Counted from the first letter of the stretch, positions 1 through 5,157 are shown. The stretch is 8,726 nt of DNA from Selenomonadaceae bacterium (GCA_017529085.1 JAFXOC010000488.1:1-8726), one strand, 5' to 3'. The notes: generated by a model from the sequence alone, not told the origin. Made by a program: numbers and translations.

Positions 1-78
1 TTCATCGTCCACCACCACAACCATTCGCCCATTCTTTATATCCTCAACCGCTTCTTCCACAGTCGCAAAATCCGCCAT
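1..78 (-). CDS. ribBA: Riboflavin biosynthesis protein RibBA, N-terminal fragment (runs off window)
   Basis: Only the first 26 codons are present, from an ATG at 78-76 to the window edge. They translate to MADFATVEEAVEDI then KNGRMVVVVDDE. This is the usual opening of 3,4-dihydroxy-2-butanone-4-phosphate synthase, where the F.TVEEA.EDI..G.M..VVDDE stretch leads into the DRENEGD active-site motif, which lies outside the window. That enzyme makes the four-carbon riboflavin precursor from ribulose 5-phosphate. In Firmicutes rib operons it is usually fused to GTP cyclohydrolase II (RibA), so RibBA is the likely product, but the RibA half cannot be seen here. A clear ribosome binding site (AGGAGTGA, 83-90) precedes the start. 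The gene is third in the leftward operon after ribD and ribE, 110 bases beyond the ribE stop. Confidence 0.85.
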   Translation of the reverse strand, partial: MADFATVEEAVEDIKNGRMVVVVDDE

Positions 79-100
79 TTTATCACTCCTTAACAAAATC

Positions 101-156
101 CTTCTTTCTTTTTTCTCTTTCTTTTTTGTAAAAAAGAAAGAAAAAAAAGAAAGAAG
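101..156. repeat. Long pyrimidine/purine inverted repeat (27-bp arms, 2-nt centre) between ribE and ribBA
   Basis: Positions 101-127 are only C and T, and 130-156 only A and G. The two arms are reverse complements with a single mismatch (C115 against A142), separated by GT. In the leftward rib mRNA this would be a near-perfect hairpin made of A-U pairs with regularly spaced G-C pairs, ending about 10 bases before the ribBA ribosome binding site. No U-run follows it on the minus strand, so it does not look like a standard terminator. It could be a processing or stability element, or simply a low-complexity palindrome. Confidence 0.8.
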
Positions 157-188
157 CAAAGAAAAAACTTTAATAAGGGGTTTAGTGT

Positions 189-809
189 TTAGAAAAAACC
201 ATTGGTTGACAAAAAATCTTTAGTGATACCGCCACTATTGCTTGCTAATTTTTCTACATACTTCCCTATTATATCTGTTTCTATATTTATAAGGCTTCCG
301 ATTTTTTTTTCTTTTAAATCGGTAATTTCCCTGGTATGCGGGATAAGAGAAACAGTAAAACTGCTTAAATCGACGCTTGCAACGGTTAAACTAATGCCGT
401 CCAAAGCTACGGAGCCTTTTTCAACCACATATCGAAGAATTTTCGGCTCCGCCTGAATTTTCATCAAAACAGCATTAGCTTCATTTTTCAATGAAAGAAT
501 TTTTCCAACCCCGTCAACATGCCCACTTACTATATGTCCGCCCAATCTTGACGAAAGAGTAAGAGCGCGTTCAAGATTAACCATACCGCCAATCTTCAGC
601 TCAAAAAGCGAAGTGCGGCGAATGGTTTCGGGCATAACGTCGGCGGTAAAACTTTTGTCGTCAAATTCGGTAACGGTGAGACATACGCCGTTTACACAAA
701 TACTGTCCCCGACTCTTACATCCTCAACAACGACCTTTGACTCGACAACGATTTTACCTCCTCCGATTGATTTTACTTTCCCCACTTCCTCTACGATACC
801 CGTAAACAA
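189..809 (-). CDS. ribE: Riboflavin synthase, alpha subunit
   Basis: This 206-residue protein is the trimeric cytoplasmic enzyme that dismutates two 6,7-dimethyl-8-ribityllumazine molecules to riboflavin and the pyrimidinedione. It shows the expected tandem lumazine-binding repeats. Repeat one opens with MFTGIVEE and has GDSICVNGVCLTV (34-46). Repeat two opens with GGHIVSGHVDG (90-100) and has KGSVALDGISLTV (131-143), then the IPHT motif (156-159). Length is typical, with a slightly long Ser/Gly/Phe-containing tail. The start is TTG at 809-807, fixed by the invariant MFTGIVE opening. Its ribosome binding site (AAGGA) lies inside the last codons of ribD, whose TGA ends 3 bases before the TTG, so the two genes are probably translationally coupled. 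Confidence 0.95.
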   Translation of the reverse strand: MFTGIVEEVGKVKSIGGGKIVVESKVVVEDVRVGDSICVNGVCLTVTEFDDKSFTADVMPETIRRTSLFELKIGGMVNLERALTLSSRLGGHIVSGHVDGVGKILSLKNEANAVLMKIQAEPKILRYVVEKGSVALDGISLTVASVDLSSFTVSLIPHTREITDLKEKKIGSLINIETDIIGKYVEKLASNSGGITKDFLSTNGFF

Positions 810-812
810 GCG

Positions 813-1904
813 TCAATCCTTCTTTCTGTCCGCTCTTATCAGCAAGTCCTCGCCTAATTTTTCAATCTCCGTATTCTCCAAGACCGCCGCATTTGAAAGT
901 TTGTCAAATCCGTCTCCTCCAAAGGCGCTTTTAGACAGACCTCCTCCCAAAATCTTCGGAGCCACAAAAGCATATATTCTATCAAACAATTTTTCCCTCG
1001 CAAAAGAAAAATTTACTTCCCCACCGCCTTCAATCAAAACGGAAGTTATCTCTCTTTCGCCCAAAATTTTAAGCAACGCTTTTAAATCAACTCTATCTTC
1101 ACCCGCTGTCACAACTTCCGCGCCGGTATTTAAAATTTCCCGTACCCGCTCTCTTGAGGCTCGTTCCGAAACCGCCACTATAGTTTTTGCCGCTTTATCG
1201 GTCAAAACTTTAGCGTCCAGAGGAATTTTTGCCGCGCTGTCCAAAATGACGCGAATCGGATTTTTCCCTATTCCGCCGGAAATTCTAGTCGTCAAACTTG
1301 GATTATCCGCTAAAACCGTACCTATTCCCACAAAAATAGCGTCAACCCTGTCGCGAAGTTCGTGAACCCGCTCTCTCGCAGCTTCTCCCGTTATCCATTT
1401 TGACTCGCCGTCTTTCGTGGCAATTTTTCCGTCAAGGGTCATGGCAGTTTTTAAAATCACAAAAGGAAACCCCGTGGAAACCCATTTGCAGAAGACTTTG
1501 TTGAGTTTTTTTGCCTCATCTTCCAAAACACCGAGAGTAATTTCTAATCCTGCAGTTCTCAATTTCTCAATGCCTTTTCCGCTCACAAGAGGATTTGGGT
1601 CAAGCATCGCAACGACCACTCTGCGTACCCCCGCTTTTATTAAAGCGTCCGTGCAAGGTCCGGTTTTTCCGAAATGGGCGCATGGTTCAAGAGTTACATA
1701 TATAGTCGCGTCTCTAGCGAGTTCGCCCGCCATGTTTAACGCATGAATTTCCGCGTGAGGTGTTCCCGCTTTTCTGTGCCAACCCGACGCTATAATTCTT
1801 CCATCCTTTACTATAACGGCTCCCACCATAGGATTAGGCGAAGTGCGTCCTATTCCATTTTTTGCGAGGTGAAGGGCTTCCGCCATGTAAATTTCGTCCT
1901 CCAA
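813..1904 (-). CDS. ribD: Bifunctional riboflavin deaminase/reductase RibD
   Basis: This 363-residue protein deaminates the pyrimidine made by GTP cyclohydrolase II and then reduces its ribosyl side chain. The N-terminal deaminase has the zinc and catalytic residues HAE (His50, Glu52) and PCAHFGKTGPC (Cys75, Cys84), preceded by RTSPNPMVGAVIV. The C-terminal reductase starts near residue 145 (PFVILKTAMTLDGKIAT) and includes the late glycine motif LIEGGGEVNFSF. The start is taken as TTG at 1904-1902 because a strong GGGGAGGT (1911-1918) sits 6 bases upstream and the protein then opens as family members do. An in-frame start at 1979 would add 25 unrelated residues and run through a terminator hairpin. 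It is first in the ribD-ribE-ribBA operon. I see no FMN riboswitch in front of it. Confidence 0.95.
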   Translation of the reverse strand: MEDEIYMAEALHLAKNGIGRTSPNPMVGAVIVKDGRIIASGWHRKAGTPHAEIHALNMAGELARDATIYVTLEPCAHFGKTGPCTDALIKAGVRRVVVAMLDPNPLVSGKGIEKLRTAGLEITLGVLEDEAKKLNKVFCKWVSTGFPFVILKTAMTLDGKIATKDGESKWITGEAARERVHELRDRVDAIFVGIGTVLADNPSLTTRISGGIGKNPIRVILDSAAKIPLDAKVLTDKAAKTIVAVSERASRERVREILNTGAEVVTAGEDRVDLKALLKILGEREITSVLIEGGGEVNFSFAREKLFDRIYAFVAPKILGGGLSKSAFGGDGFDKLSNAAVLENTEIEKLGEDLLIRADRKKD

Positions 1905-1923
1905 GACTTCACCTCCCCATAAC

Positions 1924-1957
1924 ATAAAGCAAAAGCCGACACTACTCCTGTCGGCTT
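1924..1957 (-). terminator. Intrinsic terminator or attenuator just upstream of ribD
   Basis: On the minus strand AAGCCGACA (1957-1949) and TGTCGGCTT (1941-1933) form a perfect 9-bp stem around a 7-nt loop, followed directly by TTGCTTTAT. This is a good rho-independent terminator shape. It ends only about 6 bases before the ribD ribosome binding site. It may end transcription arriving from rplS-lepB and the 62-residue gene, or act as the expression platform of a leader that controls the rib operon. The aptamer such a leader would need is not recognisable upstream. Confidence 0.75.
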
Positions 1958-1963
1958 CTTTAC

Positions 1964-2054
1964 ATATAGTCAACGACAATAAGTTTTGTGCTTAATTTCC
2001 CCGCCCGAAGGGCGGGGAAATTAAATAAAGCATAATTTTTTGCCGTTTACCTAT
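1964..2054. mobile_element. MITE-like palindromic repeat, copy 1
   Basis: This copy aligns without gaps to copy 2 (6889-6982) over its left 43 bases (33 identical), through an identical core of TTCCCCGCCC-GAA-GGGCGGGGAA, and then with small gaps to a degenerate right end. Left end ATATAGTCAACG and right end CGTTTACCTAT are imperfect inverted termini related to the perfect ones of copy 2. The central hairpin has 15-bp perfect arms (1992-2006 and 2010-2024). In the leftward transcript it is capped by a C(UUCG)G tetraloop. No U-run follows, so it is not itself a typical terminator. It fills the gap between the 62-residue gene and the ribD attenuator. It encodes no protein; mobility would need a transposase in trans. 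Confidence 0.7.
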
Positions 2055-2059
2055 TTTAC

Positions 2060-2248
2060 TCATGCGCCAAGATGAGCTTCGTACACGCTCATACAGGAAT
2101 TCTGCTGTTTTGCGCGCAAAATATCCTCGTACGAAATCCCTGGAAGTCCTTCTCTTTTCATTTTCTCCTGCAACTTTATCTGACACGATATCATATTGTC
2201 CGACAACCCAACTGCCTTTGCTTTAACTTGAAATTCCGCCGCTGTCAT
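2060..2248 (-). CDS. Small hypothetical protein, 62 residues
   Basis: I do not recognise a named family. The ATG at 2248-2246 has a plausible ribosome binding site (AAGGGG) about 8 bases upstream, and the ORF ends at TGA 2062-2060. The product is soluble, charged and probably mostly helical, opening MTAAEFQVKAKAVGLSDNMI. It has a lysine/glutamate-rich middle (KLQEKMKREG), a single LPGISYEDIL segment and two cysteines, and no signal peptide or membrane segment. It lies 72 bases beyond lepB on the same strand and may be its last operon partner. In many related genomes lepB is followed by rbgA/ylqF and rnhB, which are absent here. An overlapping frame covering 1992-2186 runs into the repeat and is less likely. 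Confidence 0.6.
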   Translation of the reverse strand: MTAAEFQVKAKAVGLSDNMISCQIKLQEKMKREGLPGISYEDILRAKQQNSCMSVYEAHLGA

Positions 2249-2320
2249 CTTAGTATCCCCTTCTTTTTTTATCTCTAATCTACTTCGAAAAGCTGAAAGT
2301 TCAATGAATGACCCTTGAAT

Positions 2321-2842
2321 TTACGGCAAAGATTTCAAACTGTCAACCGGCCAAAAAACCGCAACTGCTTTACCTTTTATTAAATCGTACGGCACAAAAC
2401 CCACGTCCACAAAGCGACTGTCCTCCGAATTGTTGCGATTGTCTCCCATTACAAAAATCGTACCGCCGGGAACGGTAGCTCTCGGGTATTCGCTTCTGGT
2501 TTTTTCCAAAATATAATCCTCTTGCAGAAGTTTATCGTTTACAAAAACCCGCCCGTCTTTAATCTCAACAGTGTCTCCTGGAGTTGCTATAACCCTTTTT
2601 ATAAAATCCCTTGTCTTATCCCTAGGGTATTTAAAAACCAAAATTTCGCCTTTTTCCGGTGGGCGGAAACGATATAAGAATTTATTCACCACAAGTCGCT
2701 CATGAGACTCAAGAGTAGGAAGCATCGAAGGACCTTCCACTATATAGAGTTCGACTATAAACGTACGAATGAAAAACGCCAACACGAGCGCGACGGCAAT
2801 CGAAACTACCCAATCTTTCACTTCTTTCCAAACAGAATCCAT
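2321..2842 (-). CDS. lepB: Signal peptidase I
   Basis: This 173-residue membrane-bound serine protease (family S26) removes signal peptides from exported preproteins at the outer face of the cytoplasmic membrane. One N-terminal transmembrane segment (about residues 12-30) is followed by the nucleophile motif EGPSMLPTL (Ser39), the general-base motif FIKRVIATPGD (Lys82), and the box-E motif MGDNRNNSEDSR (132-143). Its size matches the short Gram-positive-type enzymes with one membrane anchor. The ATG at 2842 has an AAGGGGACTG ribosome binding site. The gene follows rplS but an intrinsic terminator lies between them, so its expression probably depends on read-through or on an unrecognised promoter. 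Confidence 0.96.
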   Translation of the reverse strand: MDSVWKEVKDWVVSIAVALVLAFFIRTFIVELYIVEGPSMLPTLESHERLVVNKFLYRFRPPEKGEILVFKYPRDKTRDFIKRVIATPGDTVEIKDGRVFVNDKLLQEDYILEKTRSEYPRATVPGGTIFVMGDNRNNSEDSRFVDVGFVPYDLIKGKAVAVFWPVDSLKSLP

Positions 2843-2872
2843 AACAGTCCCCTTTTATTTTTCATAAAACCG

Positions 2873-2907
2873 CAAAATAGAAAAATAGGGACTGCGCCGG
2901 CAGTCCC
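2873..2907 (-). terminator. Intrinsic terminator between rplS and lepB
   Basis: On the minus strand GGGACTGC-CGGC-GCAGTCCC (2907-2888) is an 8-bp GC-rich stem with a 4-nt loop, followed by TATTTTTCTATTTT. It starts 8 bases after the rplS stop. The left-arm sequence GGGACTG occurs again at the lepB ribosome binding site (2852-2845, minus strand), which allows an alternative pairing described in the findings. Confidence 0.85.
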
Positions 2908-2915
2908 ATCCGAAA

Positions 2916-3257
2916 TTACCTTTTTTCACGAATACGCGCAGCCTTACCCGTAAGTTTGCGGAGATAATAAAGTTTTGCGCGACGCACGATACCGCGACGC
3001 ATAACCTCGATTTTATCAATACGCGGCGAATGTACCGGGAAAACGCGCTCCACCCCCGTACCGTAAGAAACGCGACGAACAGTAAACGTCTCGCGAACAC
3101 CCGTACCTTGACGCGCTATGACAACGCCTTCAAAAACCTGGATACGCTCTCTTGTGCCTTCAACGATTTTTGCGTGAACACGCACCGTATCGCCGGGCTT
3201 AAACTGAGGGATGTCGCTTCTTAGCTGTTCTTTTTCAAGCTCTTCAATAATGTTCAT
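2916..3257 (-). CDS. rplS: 50S ribosomal protein L19
   Basis: This 113-residue protein sits at the 30S-50S interface of the ribosome. Family signatures are visible along the whole length: IPQFKPGDTVRVHAKIVEG (residues 17-35), RIQVFEGVVIARQG, FTVRRVSYGTGVERVFPVHSP and the C-terminal RRAKLYYLRKLTGKAARI. The start is the ATG at 3257-3255, chosen because a perfect AGGAGG (3265-3270) lies 7 bases upstream and the protein then begins MNIIEELEKEQLR as expected. A longer in-frame reading from 3356 would extend past the promoter and is rejected. It has its own strong promoter. The usual upstream partners rpsP, rimM and trmD are not adjacent; a glycosyltransferase gene precedes it instead. Confidence 0.97.
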   Translation of the reverse strand: MNIIEELEKEQLRSDIPQFKPGDTVRVHAKIVEGTRERIQVFEGVVIARQGTGVRETFTVRRVSYGTGVERVFPVHSPRIDKIEVMRRGIVRRAKLYYLRKLTGKAARIREKR

Positions 3258-3318
3258 ATATTTTCCTCCTATCTCGGCGTTCGTGACGAATTGTTCATTC
3301 AGAGGACCGCCGCATGCG
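3258..3318 (-). promoter_or_regulatory. Possible structured leader of the rplS mRNA
   Basis: The roughly 60-nt leader between the predicted transcription start and the rplS ATG contains pairings that could matter. CGGCG can pair with CGCCG (minus strand, about 3310 and 3278), enclosing a GAAU/AUUC helix, and UCCUC near 3305 can pair with GAGGA of the ribosome binding site. ACGAACGC occurs twice (3323-3316 and 3284-3277) on either side of UUCGU, offering alternative partners. Several Firmicutes ribosomal-protein mRNAs, including rplS, carry autoregulatory leaders. I cannot match this one to the known L19 leader consensus from memory. Confidence 0.35.
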
Positions 3319-3323
3319 TTCGT

Positions 3324-3352
3324 AGTATAGCATGTTTTTTTTCGCATTTCAA
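3324..3352 (-). promoter_or_regulatory. Sigma-70-type promoter for rplS
   Basis: On the minus strand there is a -35 box TTGAAA (3352-3347), a 17-bp spacer, and a -10 box TATACT (3329-3324) preceded by an extended TG motif (ATGC-TATACT). It lies in the non-coding gap after the glycosyltransferase and points at rplS, with a start expected near 3317. Confidence 0.85.
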
Positions 3353-3374
3353 GCAAAAAAAATAAACGAAAAAA

Positions 3375-3402
3375 GTTTTTTTACCGGCGTTTTTTTACCG
3401 GC
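3375..3402. repeat. Perfect tandem 14-bp duplication, GTTTTTTTACCGGC twice
   Basis: The unit at 3375-3388 is repeated exactly at 3389-3402, between the glycosyltransferase stop and the rplS promoter. On the minus strand it reads as CCGG-centred blocks separated by A7 runs, followed by a T-rich stretch. CCGG can pair with CCGG to form a weak 4-bp stem, so this may serve as a poor terminator for the glycosyltransferase mRNA, but that is uncertain. Confidence 0.6.
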
Positions 3403-3413
3403 TTTATTATTAT

Positions 3414-4712
3414 TTACTCAGTTGTTTCAAGATACAACGGTTCACAAATTTTTCTTTCCACTTGTCGCTTTAACATTTGAAAAGCTTGGAACATAGCTTC
3501 CGGTTTGATTTGGTTGATACAATGCGGAGAATCTGACAAACAGCCCAAAAAATCTTGGGACTTTTTGCACTCTGGCAAAGCTTTTTTTGGTTGCACAATT
3601 ACGGACGGTACGCCGTAAGGAAACCACCGTTGCACCGTCGATATGAACGGCAAGCTTATGTCCATAGGAAAACACGATGGCGTAAGAACCGGAACATTTA
3701 ATGCGGCCGCTATATGCATAGTACCCGTATCATTACAGATACAATATTTGCAACAATTTATTACGGCTGCCGTTTGGCGTAAAGACAAATGCCCTGTCAA
3801 ATTCAACGCTTTACCCGCCGACACGTTTTTTTCTATAATTTCCGCCTCTTGTATATCGCCGGGTCCGCCTAATATGACAAATAAAACATCCTCTTCTTCC
3901 GCGATCTTATTTATCAATTCGGCATAGTATTCAGGAGAATAGTGTTTCTTTTTTTGAGAACCGCCGACACAAACGGCGTATATGAGAGGATATTCTTTTA
4001 ATAATTCTTTGGCGAAATTGATGTCTTCGGTATCGCACCAAACTTCCGGCTGTCTCTCGGAAACAGGAGCGCGAAGCAGGTAGTCAATACAAGAAAGGCA
4101 ATCATCCACAGCGTGAAAACCGTGCATACAACGCTTTGAAGGTATCGTCAAAAGCGATTTAAATTGCATATTTAATCCAATCGGATTTGAAATTATTTCC
4201 TTTGAGCCCGCCATATACGCAAGCAATATGGTTGACGACGCTTCCCCGAAGGAAAACGCGAAGGCGATGTCGTATCGTCTATGCATAATTTTTTCCGCCA
4301 TCGATAAATTATACATATACACGCTTTTTAAATCATTGGGATCGTAGTTTCTTTTGACTGTGAGTATCTCATCGACATACGGACAATTTTCCGCCAACGA
4401 TATCACGGCTTCGGCGACAAGCAAGGTAATATGCGCATCCTTATATATGCGCCTCAATTCGCGTACTGATGATGTGAATGAAATAAAATCGCCTATTGCC
4501 GAAGAATCTTGTAAAATCAAAATACTTGTCTCAGATTTATCGGTTTTACTGTTAAACACATCCTGACGATACCCTGATTTCTCAAACCAAGGTTCCATGA
4601 ATGTTTTCATTTTATCGGGTTTAAAATTTTTACGCATCGCGCTTATTTCGAAATATTTTTTGAATTGCTTTATCAAAATTGATATCCATTCCTGTGTTGC
4701 GTCCTGTTCCAT
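3414..4712 (-). CDS. Glycosyltransferase family 9 (ADP-heptose:LPS heptosyltransferase-like)
   Basis: This 432-residue protein has the two Rossmann-like halves of GT-B fold family 9 enzymes. The N-terminal half begins at residues 63-100, where the usual R.SSIGD motif appears as ILILQDSSAIGDFI with Gly74-Asp75. The C-terminal nucleotide-sugar half has AVCVGGSQKKKHY (246-258), VILGGPGD, and the diagnostic LNLTGHLSLRQTAAVI to NDTGTMHIAAALNVPVL (303-343). A terminal cysteine cluster (CKKSQDFLGC, HCINQI; 382-402) resembles the C-terminal region of known family members. Residues 1-60 are an extra charged extension. Family members transfer heptose or related sugars onto lipid A-core or other surface glycans in the cytoplasm. 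Donor and acceptor cannot be read from sequence, so no gene symbol is given. ATG 4712 has a GGGAGG ribosome binding site (4718-4723). No other glycan genes are nearby. Confidence 0.88.
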   Translation of the reverse strand: MEQDATQEWISILIKQFKKYFEISAMRKNFKPDKMKTFMEPWFEKSGYRQDVFNSKTDKSETSILILQDSSAIGDFISFTSSVRELRRIYKDAHITLLVAEAVISLAENCPYVDEILTVKRNYDPNDLKSVYMYNLSMAEKIMHRRYDIAFAFSFGEASSTILLAYMAGSKEIISNPIGLNMQFKSLLTIPSKRCMHGFHAVDDCLSCIDYLLRAPVSERQPEVWCDTEDINFAKELLKEYPLIYAVCVGGSQKKKHYSPEYYAELINKIAEEEDVLFVILGGPGDIQEAEIIEKNVSAGKALNLTGHLSLRQTAAVINCCKYCICNDTGTMHIAAALNVPVLTPSCFPMDISLPFISTVQRWFPYGVPSVIVQPKKALPECKKSQDFLGCLSDSPHCINQIKPEAMFQAFQMLKRQVERKICEPLYLETTE

Positions 4713-4771
4713 AATTTCCTCCCAAAACTGCCTTGGTTAATCCAACAAAAAAACTCCCCTTAATCAAAGAA

Positions 4772-4808
4772 TCGGTTAAATCAGCTAAAATACTGCAAAT
4801 TTAACCGA
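4772..4808. repeat. Inverted repeat, 10-bp arms, upstream of the glycosyltransferase gene
   Basis: TCGGTTAAAT (4772-4781) and ATTTAACCGA (4799-4808) are perfect reverse complements around 17 bases. In the leftward transcript the loop adds a CAG/CUG pairing. The stem overlaps the stop codon of the possible 42-codon ORF and lies about 60 bases before the glycosyltransferase start. No run of T follows immediately, so it may be an operator or an RNA hairpin rather than a clear terminator. Confidence 0.6.
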
Positions 4809-4913
4809 CCCTCCGACTAAAGAGAGTTCGTTTCTATATGTATGAAATTTTATGCAAGAAGCGTAATTACAAAGGCAATTCACCCCCATCTCGAAAATAA
4901 TTCTCAATTGCAT
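4785..4913 (-). CDS. Possible 42-residue leader peptide or small protein
   Basis: I do not recognise it. The case rests on order and spacing: a strong promoter ends at 4945, a start near 4938 is expected, AAAGGA (4928-4923) follows, and an ATG comes 9 bases later at 4913. The ORF reads MQLRIIFEMGVNCLCNYASC and ends with TAG at 4787-4785, inside a 10-bp inverted repeat. Three cysteines fall within eight residues (NCLCNYASC). It could be a leader peptide for the glycosyltransferase gene, whose start is 72 bases beyond the stop. It could equally be chance, since the composition is not strongly protein-like and there is no long homologue to compare with. Confidence 0.25.
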   Translation of the reverse strand: MQLRIIFEMGVNCLCNYASCIKFHTYRNELSLVGGSVKFAVF

Positions 4914-4944
4914 AAAACTCAGTCCTTTCCTGAAAACTTCGGCC

Positions 4945-4973
4945 ATTGTACCATAAGAAAAATTTATTTTCAA
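4945..4973 (-). promoter_or_regulatory. Sigma-70-type promoter upstream of the glycosyltransferase gene
   Basis: On the minus strand there is a -35 box TTGAAA (4973-4968), a 17-bp spacer and a -10 box TACAAT (4950-4945), with an extended TG motif (ATGG-TACAAT). This is the same arrangement as the rplS promoter. It would give a leader of about 225 nt before the glycosyltransferase ATG, containing the possible 42-codon ORF and the inverted repeat. Confidence 0.75.
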
Positions 4974-5033
4974 ATTCTCCTCATTCAAGTTTTTGACATT
5001 CGTCTGCATTTTTTAGTTAGTATTCACGGAACT

Positions 5034-5157
5034 CTCCCCCCTACCTCCCTCTAGGAGGGGGCTTGATTAGAGGCAATGTAAAATTTTAGCTTCAAAGTCG
5101 CGGTTGTGGAGCCTCCCTCTTAGAGGGAGGGGGACCGCGAAGCGGTGGAAGGAGGCC
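5034..5157. repeat. Cluster of G/C-rich palindromic repeats
   Basis: The main unit is at 5111-5156. CCTCCCTCT (5112-5120) pairs with AGAGGGAGG (5122-5130). ACCGC (5134-5138) pairs with GCGGT (5142-5146) around GAA. GCCTCC (5111-5116) can alternatively pair with GGAGGC (5151-5156) to enclose both. A shortened relative at 5044-5061 repeats CCTCCCTCT exactly and then AGGAGGGGG, lacking a few bases of the palindrome centre. Between them, TCGCGGT (5099-5105) is complementary to ACCGCGA (5134-5140). This style of intergenic palindrome resembles dispersed repeats I associate with Firmicutes genomes. It has no coding capacity and sits downstream of nadE, where it may act as an mRNA 3'-end or pausing structure. 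Confidence 0.65.

Noticed and set aside
613..1365. 250-codon plus-strand open frame opposite ribE and ribD
   Set aside because: It is the antisense shadow of two firmly identified genes. It is serine/proline-rich with no domain pattern, and has no ribosome binding site.
1905..1979. 25-residue N-terminal extension of RibD
   Set aside because: The extension runs through the terminator hairpin and the GGGGAGGT ribosome binding site. The TTG at 1904 gives the family-typical start.
3258..3356. 33-residue N-terminal extension of L19 from an upstream ATG
   Set aside because: It would span the -10 box and the transcription start. The AGGAGG-ATG at 3257 gives the normal L19 N-terminus.
4785..5009. 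74-codon minus-strand frame starting at 5009
   Set aside because: The upstream start has no ribosome binding site and lies upstream of the promoter at 4945-4973. Only the internal 42-codon version from 4913 has supporting signals.
5128..5148. T-box riboswitch, because GGGGGACCGCGAAGCGGTGG resembles the GGGUGG.ACCGCG antiterminator
   Set aside because: The match is explained by a simple ACCGC-GAA-GCGGT hairpin. There is no specifier stem, no downstream terminator and no regulated gene on the plus strand.
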